DNA of 58,062 nucleotides. Source: DASRCB01 sp035653295 (GTDB taxonomy: Bacteria > Acidobacteriota > Terriglobia > Bryobacterales > Bryobacteraceae). The DNA lies in NCBI GenBank assembly GCA_035653295.1, contig DASRCB010000417.1, forward strand, positions 1 to 58,062, written 5' to 3'. Positions 53,601-58,062 of the stretch are shown piece after piece (the first letter of the stretch is position 1; each line of letters begins with the position of its first letter). Made by a program: the position numbers and the translations under genes. The notes under the pieces were generated by a model. That model did not search any database and was not told the origin of the DNA. It was given only the letters and a program-made list of their open reading frames with translations.

Positions 53601-53738
53601 GAAACGCTTGAACTCCTCCGTCTCGGCCAACTCCTCCAGGCTCTTCCAGTACTCCGGGCCGCCGCTCTGGGCGAGCTTTTCACGCAGCCGGGCCAGATCG
53701 ACGGACTTGTTCTTTGTCGCGGGTTGAATTTGGATCAT
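50601..53738 (-). CDS. actB: Alternative Complex III iron-sulfur subunit ActB
   Basis: The 1045-residue protein joins a molybdopterin-oxidoreductase-like region, which in ACIII carries no cofactor, to a ferredoxin-like domain. The N-terminus has a Tat-like segment (NRRNVLKLMGASFALAGLSA) after 70 or so residues, as in other ActB proteins. The C-terminal part carries four cysteine clusters (CIGCVTCTIAC, CMHCENAPCEVVC, CVGTRYCSNNC with PYKVRRF, and CTYC with CAQAC), enough for four iron-sulfur clusters. It passes electrons from quinol oxidation to ActA and ActE. ATG 53738 overlaps the actA stop (ATGA); an upstream frame to 53900 lies inside actA. Confidence 0.96.
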   Translation of the reverse strand: MIQIQPATKNKSVDLARLREKLAQSGGPEYWKSLEELAETEEFKRFVEDEFADRSEEWLKPANRRNVLKLMGASFALAGLSACTKQPRELIVPYVRQPEEFTPGKPLFFASAMPSGGMGLGVLVESHLGRPTKIEGNPDHPTSLGRTNIWAHAAVLDFWDPDRARAVTHYGDIGTWAQCKAEIMSAKANAALRKGAGLRILTEAVASPTAADLLNTIQKTFPQAKWHQYEVVSRAGGNAGTAAAFGRPVNALYHFEKADVIVSLDSDFLTRLGPASVRYAKDFTSRRHVMTDVQKKEQPKENLQEGYQPGPDAPFRNQASSHAERDTAGHGLPPQVKASGIPVDQVTQPRLYAVEPTPSNTGAMADHRFVVKASEVEDFTRALAAAVGVGGAAAGGNAHPAIPAIAKDLQANRGKCLVVPGEFQTPAVHALAHAMNQALGAVGNTVTYTDTPEANPVDHIASLRELVNDMFNGQVDTLIILGGNPAYNAPADLNFIGALNKVKLRVHVSTHLDETAMYCHWHVPEAHFLESWGDIRAHDGTVTVIQPLIEPLYGGKTYTEVLSVLAGESERTAHDLVKSYWAANSGAGNFDAWWQVCLHNGTVPNTALPAANATAKAPAGMPAQQQQGGGGLEIIFRPDPTIFDGRYANNGWLQELPKPLLRLTWANPVLISPKTAQHLGVGSMDVIEIDYNGRKVKAPAWVQPGQADDTLVAFLGYGRTGGGKISAGLGVDMYQFRTTNALWHGSGAQVRKLSGVWNLATVQHAQTMEERKPVRVATLAEFQKEPGFATEEVIQRWDTLYPDYHYEGYKWGMSIDLNTCIGCVTCTIACYAENNIPVVGMEETGKGRWMGWIRVDRYFHGGVDDPEVFFQPVTCMHCENAPCEVVCPVGATVHSAEGLNQMVYNRCVGTRYCSNNCPYKVRRFNFLLYSDWYTQSLYGMRNPDVTVRSRGVMEKCTYCIQRIQSAKILAEREDRRVRDGEITPACAQACPGDAIVFGDINDPHSRVAQLKAQIRDYSLLEDLNTRPRTTYLARLRNPNPELEKG

Positions 53739-54388
53739 CGGTGACAGGTCCAGCAGTCGTCGAGCTTCTGCACGTGGTACAGCTTCACCAGCTTCGGACC
53801 GAGATTGGTGAGCTGGTCGGCCGGCGGCTGATACGCCATGTTGAACACCTCTTCCCGCGGGCGGATGTACTTCTCCGGATTGCGATGACACTCCACGCAC
53901 CAGTTCATCAGCAGCGTGTTCACTTTGAACATGAGCGGCATCTCATCGACGCGTCCGTGGCACGTCGCACACCCGATCCCTTTCTTTAAATGAATGCTGT
54001 GGTTGAAATAGACGAACTCGGGAAGGTCGTGCACGCGGGTCCAGGCCAGCGACTGACCTGTCCGGAAGCTTTCCCGCACGGGCTCCAGCATGGTGGCGTT
54101 GGACCAGATCTGCGAATGGCAGCTCATGCAGATCTCGGTCGCGGGGAGTCCGGCGTAGTGGGACGTTTCCACTGAGGTGTGGCAGTAGCGGCAGTCGATG
54201 CCATCATCGGTGACATGGTGTTTGTGACTGAACGGCACCGGCTGCGGCTTGACCACGCCCACATCGGTATTGAAAGCGCCGCGGTCAAAGGTGTACGCCA
54301 GTCCGATCAGCGCCCCCAGCCCGCAAACCACAGCAAGGATGCTGATTTTGGCCAGCGAGTTGGTGCTGCGATGAAAGATCTGGGGCAT
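53735..54388 (-). CDS. actA: Alternative Complex III pentaheme cytochrome c subunit ActA
   Basis: The 217-residue protein has an N-terminal membrane helix (ISILAVVCGLGALIGLAYTF) and five CxxCH heme motifs at residues 66-70, 87-91, 140-144, 164-168 and 212-216. It opens the operon. The heme-bearing domain faces the periplasm and passes electrons to the oxidase. The start follows AGGAG on the minus strand; a short inverted repeat lies just upstream. Confidence 0.96.
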   Translation of the reverse strand: MPQIFHRSTNSLAKISILAVVCGLGALIGLAYTFDRGAFNTDVGVVKPQPVPFSHKHHVTDDGIDCRYCHTSVETSHYAGLPATEICMSCHSQIWSNATMLEPVRESFRTGQSLAWTRVHDLPEFVYFNHSIHLKKGIGCATCHGRVDEMPLMFKVNTLLMNWCVECHRNPEKYIRPREEVFNMAYQPPADQLTNLGPKLVKLYHVQKLDDCWTCHR

Positions 54389-54412
54389 GAAGTCGGTTTG
54401 ACGCTCCTGTAA

Positions 54413-54436
54413 TTCTACTATTTCGTCAAAGTAGAA
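54413..54436 (-). promoter_or_regulatory. Inverted repeat upstream of the respiratory operon
   Basis: TTCTACT and AGTAGAA (54413-54419 and 54430-54436) flank ten bases in the 271-base gap before actA, 25 bases from the start codon. On the minus strand it precedes the AGGAG ribosome binding site, so it may be an operator or a leader hairpin. The adjoining region (54437-54600) is AT-rich and likely holds the operon promoter; I cannot fix the -35 and -10. Confidence 0.4.
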
Positions 54437-54612
54437 AAAATCCTACCACACTGCTATGGGTGTTGTGAAGTTCAGCACCAGACATCGGCCCCGGGATGTT
54501 CTGCAAGTGATTGTACGCCTAAAGAATAGGTTTACAAGTGAACAATAGATGCGGGATGTGAGGGAGCGTATACGGTTTAACGGTAACAGCAGGGAGGGAC
54601 GGGTGGAGAAGG

Positions 54613-54634
54613 GGGGAGGCGGGAAGGCCTCCCC
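54613..54634 (-). terminator. GC-rich hairpin after the glycine-zipper gene
   Basis: GGGGAGGC (54613-54620) and GCCTCCCC (54627-54634) form a perfect eight-base stem with a six-base loop, 26 bases past the stop at 54660. There is no T-run, so it may act with Rho or as a 3' stabiliser. Confidence 0.5.
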
Positions 54635-54659
54635 GCGCGGAGTATTCCGGTCGTGTATG

Positions 54660-55553
54660 TTACAGCGGAACGTTCTGTTGCAGGTTGAAGGAAAGCACCG
54701 TTTCTGGCTGAATCCGGATGTGATGTCCGCGCATGAGCTGCACTCCGGCTCCGGTGGCCGCACCAGCGGCCGCGCCGATGGCTGCTCCCGCGCCGCCGCC
54801 GGCAATACCACCGACGATGGCTCCAAGCGCAGCGCCGCCGCCGATCACTTCAGCCGACTGACGCCCGCGCGGACCGCCGGTGACAGCGGCGTCACTGGTG
54901 GCGACATTGAAAACGCGGCCATCGACGCCCGTGAAGCTGACAAGCTGAAGGCTGATATCGCCCCGACCGTTGAACCGGTTGCCGCCCTGAACCGCCATCA
55001 CCTGGACCACCGCATTGGACCCCTCCGGCGCGATCATACGGCCGTTCACCACGATGGGCTGTGCAAGAGTGACCTGGTAAGTGTTGCCGATCTGCGTGGC
55101 GTCGGAATCGATGGGATCGAGCGTGCGCACCGTAATCGTGGTCCCCGCGGGAATGTAGTTATCGGGGGCGTTATCCGTCGCAACCGGCATTCGCGACTGT
55201 ACGGGCATGGGTGACTGCGCCGGCATGGGCGACTGCGCCGGCATCGTGTCTCCGTACTGATCGCGCATGCGGTCCGCCGAGCCCGCGTCCGTGCGGCTGT
55301 TCCACGTGTTCCGACCGTAGGTCGCCGGGTACGAACTACTGTAGCCGTGGGTGTTATCGAAGCTGACGTTGGCGACGCGCCCGAGGTCGAACAGTCGGGC
55401 CTGTCCGCTGTCGGCTGGACGGAAGCGGATTCCGTCCGGTCCGCCGCCCTCGTATGTGCCATTGATGACGCGGCCATCCCGTAACTGCAGCGTGTCGGCG
55501 GGTATAGCCAACGCGCCAGCCAAAAGTGCGGAAACAAAAAGAAAAGCTTTCAT
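54660..55553 (-). CDS. Secreted protein with glycine-zipper C-terminus
   Basis: The 297-residue protein has a signal peptide (MKAFLFVSALLAGALAIPAD), an N-terminal small beta domain (LQLRDGRVINGTYEGGGPDG), a five-residue tandem repeat region (MPAQSPMPAQSPMPVQSRMP) and a beta domain (YIPAGTTITVRTLDPIDSDA, VVNGRMIAPEGSNAVVQVMA). Near the C-terminus is a glycine-zipper stretch (GAIVGGIAGGGAGAAIGAAA). I recall similar proteins as common in acidobacteria; the zipper suggests membrane association. AAGGGG precedes ATG 55553. The function is unknown. Confidence 0.82.
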   Translation of the reverse strand: MKAFLFVSALLAGALAIPADTLQLRDGRVINGTYEGGGPDGIRFRPADSGQARLFDLGRVANVSFDNTHGYSSSYPATYGRNTWNSRTDAGSADRMRDQYGDTMPAQSPMPAQSPMPVQSRMPVATDNAPDNYIPAGTTITVRTLDPIDSDATQIGNTYQVTLAQPIVVNGRMIAPEGSNAVVQVMAVQGGNRFNGRGDISLQLVSFTGVDGRVFNVATSDAAVTGGPRGRQSAEVIGGGAALGAIVGGIAGGGAGAAIGAAAGAATGAGVQLMRGHHIRIQPETVLSFNLQQNVPL

Positions 55554-55646
55554 TTCGTGCCCCTTCATACGAAGGAGCAACATGAATGCCATGATACGTA
55601 ACAGCTGACATCTAACGTGCGCGGGAGACGCGCTGTTGAGCCGGTG

Positions 55647-56561
55647 TCACATGCTGCTGAGGCGTCTGCAGGAAATGGCGATGCTCTCCAGCGGCGGGTG
55701 ATCCATGCGCCCCTCGTGCTCGACAAACCAGTGTTTGACGTTCCCCTGCCTTGCAGCGGCGAACAAGCGGCTCCAGTCGATGACGCCGGCGCCGATCTCC
55801 GCATTGGTATCTTTGTCCTCCGTGTCGAGGGTCGTGGAGATGGAATACCCGGGCTTCAGATCCTTGAGATGAAGCAGCTGGATGCGGTCCGGGTATTTCC
55901 TCAGGTACGCCACGGGATCGGCGCCGGCGTGAATGACATGCCCGCAGTCGATCTCGAAGATGACCAGATTCGGGTCGGTCCCCTGAATCAAGGTGTCAAG
56001 TCCGCGGTTTCCGCCTGCGAGGGGCTTGAGGTCGATCGCGTGATTGTGATACCCGAGCTGCAGGCCGGCCCCGCGCACCCGCTCCCCAAGGCGATTGAGC
56101 TGATCGGCGTTCCACTTGTAATCGTCGAGTGAGATCTTCTCGTAGAGCTTCGTCTGCTCGGCGAAGCTCATGCGCCGCGGATTCGGGCCGCTGAGTGAAC
56201 GAAGGGTGGGAAAAACGACGATCATGTACCGCAGTCCCATGGCCTTCGCACCCTCGATGGTCTTGTCGCGGCCGAATTCCGGCAGGGGCATGTCGAAGTG
56301 CGAACCGACCAGCTTCAGGCCCGCAGCTTCACAGTTCCGCCGGAACTGCGCCGGCGATGCGGGCATTTCGTAATGCTCCAGATCGCGATAGCCAATGGCC
56401 GCTACTTTTCGCAGCGTCCCCTGCTCGTCTTTTGCGAGGTCTTCGCGCACGCTCCAGAGCTGCAGCCCTGGCGGCAGGTTCAGCGGGTAGCCACGCAGCA
56501 GCCTCACGCCAATTGCGCCGCTTGCGACATTGCGGATGAAGTCTCTTCGGCTGCGAGCCAT
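55647..56561 (-). CDS. Tat-exported sugar phosphate isomerase/epimerase-like TIM-barrel protein
   Basis: The 304-residue protein has a Tat signal (SRRDFIRNVASGAIGVRLL) and a xylose-isomerase-like TIM barrel. Metal-binding family segments are LVGSHFDMP, LGYHNHAIDL, FEIDCGHVIHAG, LLHLKDLK and WFVEHEGRMDHPPLESI. This family includes sugar isomerases, epimerases and dehydratases, often exported in acidobacteria. The substrate is unknown. It lies upstream of the glycine-zipper gene on the same strand and is divergent from recA. Confidence 0.9.
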   Translation of the reverse strand: MARSRRDFIRNVASGAIGVRLLRGYPLNLPPGLQLWSVREDLAKDEQGTLRKVAAIGYRDLEHYEMPASPAQFRRNCEAAGLKLVGSHFDMPLPEFGRDKTIEGAKAMGLRYMIVVFPTLRSLSGPNPRRMSFAEQTKLYEKISLDDYKWNADQLNRLGERVRGAGLQLGYHNHAIDLKPLAGGNRGLDTLIQGTDPNLVIFEIDCGHVIHAGADPVAYLRKYPDRIQLLHLKDLKPGYSISTTLDTEDKDTNAEIGAGVIDWSRLFAAARQGNVKHWFVEHEGRMDHPPLESIAISCRRLSSM

Positions 56562-56658
56562 ATGTGTCCGTGCTCAGTTTATATCGTGTGTGTCCCTGCG
56601 GCCAGGCGCTCCGGCGCGGGCGCTCGGCCCCGCCTGGTTCGGGGCGGTGGTCGCACAA

Positions 56659-56678
56659 ACATTTTCCTCCCAAAATGT
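56659..56678. promoter_or_regulatory. Perfect palindrome upstream of recA (possible SOS operator)
   Basis: ACATTTT (56659-56665) and AAAATGT (56672-56678) are perfect inverted half-sites around CCTCCC. The site lies 42 bases before the recA start, a usual place for a LexA operator. It is not one of the LexA boxes I know for E. coli, Bacillus or alpha-proteobacteria. No lexA gene is in the window. Confidence 0.45.
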
Positions 56679-56719
56679 GTTACCCGGCATTGTGATCTGT
56701 GCCACCATAGATAAGGATC

Positions 56720-57796
56720 ATGGCAATGGATGAGAAGGATCGCTCCCGGAATCTCGGGATCACGCTGACACAGATCGAGAAGCAGTTCGGCAAGGGCTCC
56801 ATCCTGCGGCTCGGTTCGAAGGACGCCATCGTGCCGGTGTCCGCCATTTCCACCGGCTCCATTTCGCTCGATCACGCGCTGGGTGTCGGCGGATTCCCGC
56901 GAGGCCGCATCAGCGAGATCTTCGGGCCGGAATCGTCCGGCAAAACCACCGTGGCTCTGCAGGTGATCGCCGAAGCGCAGCGCAACGGCGGCGTGGCCGC
57001 GTTCATCGACGTGGAGCACGCGCTGGACCCGGTATACGCGAAACAACTCGGCGTGGACGTGGACAATCTGCTGGTTTCGCAGCCGGACTTCGCCGAGCAG
57101 GCGCTGGAGATCACCAGCGCGCTGGTCGGCTCCAACTCCATCGACGTGCTGGTAGTGGACTCGGTGGCCGCGCTGGTTCCCAAGGCCGAACTGGATGGCG
57201 AGATGGGCGACAGCCACATGGGCGTGCAGGCTCGCCTGATGTCTCAGGCCATGCGCAAGCTCACCGGCATCGTCTCCAAATCGAACACCTGCCTTATCTT
57301 CATCAACCAGATTCGGGAAAAGATCGGGGTCATGTTCGGCAATCCGGAGACCACCACCGGCGGACGGGCTCTCAAGTTTTATTCCTCGGTACGCACCGAC
57401 ATCCGCCGCATCGCCGCGATCAAAGAAGGCGAAACGGTGATCGGTAATCGCACGAAAGTCAAGGTGGTCAAGAACAAGACGGCGCCGCCGTTCCGGGAGG
57501 CGGAATTCGATATTATCTACGGCGAGGGCATCTCCCGCGAGGGCGACCTGATCGACCTCGGGGTGGGCCAGAACATTATCGAGAAGAGCGGGTCCTGGTA
57601 CAGCTACAACGGCGAGCGCATCGGTCAGGGACGCGAGAACGCGCGTCAGTTCCTGAAGGACAACGCGGACATTCGGCAGCAGATTGATACCGCGCTGCGC
57701 AAATCGCTGGGGCTGATCAAGGCGGAGGCGGAACCGGCGCCGGCCGAAGTTCCGGCGCAAAAGCCCGTAGCCACGGGCGCGGGACGTTCGCGGTAA
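56720..57796 (+). CDS. recA: RecA recombinase
   Basis: The 358-residue protein is a full RecA: the Walker A motif GPESSGKT (about 69-76), Glu-His active segment in FIDVEHALDP, Walker B VLVVDSVAALVP, L1/L2 loops (MSQAMRKLTG, INQIREKIGVMFGNPETTTGG) and an Ala/Pro-rich C-terminal tail instead of a strongly acidic one. It forms filaments on single-stranded DNA for recombination and LexA cleavage. TAAGGATC precedes the ATG at 56720. The AddAB-like genes elsewhere in the window would supply its substrate. Confidence 0.98.
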   Translation: MAMDEKDRSRNLGITLTQIEKQFGKGSILRLGSKDAIVPVSAISTGSISLDHALGVGGFPRGRISEIFGPESSGKTTVALQVIAEAQRNGGVAAFIDVEHALDPVYAKQLGVDVDNLLVSQPDFAEQALEITSALVGSNSIDVLVVDSVAALVPKAELDGEMGDSHMGVQARLMSQAMRKLTGIVSKSNTCLIFINQIREKIGVMFGNPETTTGGRALKFYSSVRTDIRRIAAIKEGETVIGNRTKVKVVKNKTAPPFREAEFDIIYGEGISREGDLIDLGVGQNIIEKSGSWYSYNGERIGQGRENARQFLKDNADIRQQIDTALRKSLGLIKAEAEPAPAEVPAQKPVATGAGRSR

Positions 57797-57845
57797 CCCC
57801 GTAACACAGCGGCGGCCGCGGGCATCCCATTCGGGGAGGCTGATC

Positions 57846-58062
57846 ATGGCGGTTGCTTTTCGCGACCGTGTCGACGCCGGGCGTCAGCTCGCCGGCCTGC
57901 TTCAGCCGTACACGCATTATCCGGAAGCAATCGTGCTCGCGTTGCCACGCGGAGGTGTTCCTGTCGGTTTTGAAGTGGCGCAGGCGCTCGGGCTTCCGCT
58001 GGACGTGTTTGTCGTTCGCAAGATCGGCGTGCCGGGCCACGAGGAGCTGGCCATGGGCGCCA
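57846..58062 (+). CDS. Phosphoribosyltransferase-family protein, 3' truncated by the window
   Basis: GGGGAGG precedes the ATG. The first 72 residues read as the start of a type I phosphoribosyltransferase-family protein: VLALPRGGVPVGFEVAQALG, LPLDVFVVRKIGVPGHEELA. The rest, including the PRPP loop, lies outside the window, so activity cannot be judged. Such proteins are often fused to a dienelactone hydrolase-like domain. Confidence 0.85.
   Translation, partial: MAVAFRDRVDAGRQLAGLLQPYTHYPEAIVLALPRGGVPVGFEVAQALGLPLDVFVVRKIGVPGHEELAMGA

Overview
The window reads as a GC-rich bacterial chromosome, most probably an acidobacterium of the Solibacter/Bryobacter type. Four things point there, all by family recognition and not by a database search: an ADOP-type MacB-like permease paired with a PadR regulator (9471-12329), two PEP-CTERM proteins, a secreted DUF2961 protein, and an Alternative Complex III operon joined to a caa3 oxidase. 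No rRNA, tRNA, CRISPR array or insertion sequence was seen.

Layout. 1-495 is the 3' end of an unknown gene. 562-2132 (minus) holds a GH172/DUF2961 enzyme coupled to a small cupin; divergent from it are an M2 peptidase and an orphan IscU-like protein (2187-4366). A nested palindrome separates these from a DUF3300 protein (minus). A PadR regulator with an array of operator-like repeats follows (6031-6656), then a secreted protein, a histidine kinase and a response regulator with a fused XRE helix-turn-helix (6704-9467), and the ADOP/PadR pair on the minus strand. 12458-19769 is a tightly overlapping three-gene operon: a DUF5343-like protein, an AddB-like nuclease and an AddA/RecB-like helicase-nuclease, with a palindrome over the first start codon. 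19967-25449 carries a repeat-family hypothetical and an export-related group (PEP-CTERM, DUF4331, two TPR proteins, PEP-CTERM).

25747-33883 is a housekeeping and envelope block: tgt, yajC, secD, secF, then tonB, exbB, exbD, exbD and a TPR lipoprotein, closed by a terminator-like hairpin. After it come galT, a divergent pair of membrane proteases (rhomboid and M48), an isolated flagellar-hook-like gene behind a sigma54-like motif, and an EXORDIUM-like secreted protein in a locally AT-rich setting.

41414-54388 (minus) is one respiratory operon: actA, actB, actC, actD, actE, actF, a small membrane protein, a SCO copper chaperone, coxB, coxA, coxC and coxD. Most junctions overlap by a few bases. 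Its products should form a quinol:cytochrome c oxidoreductase feeding a caa3 oxygen reductase; subunit I has the YSHPAVY signature of A2-type enzymes. The window ends with a glycine-zipper secreted protein, a Tat-exported TIM-barrel protein, recA and the start of a phosphoribosyltransferase.

The most unusual observations are the DUF5343-addB-addA operon, the response regulator-XRE fusion, a hairpin repeat that supplies part of the N-terminus of ActE, the small unassigned membrane subunit in the respiratory operon, and several different GC-rich palindromic repeats placed at gene ends or between operon genes.
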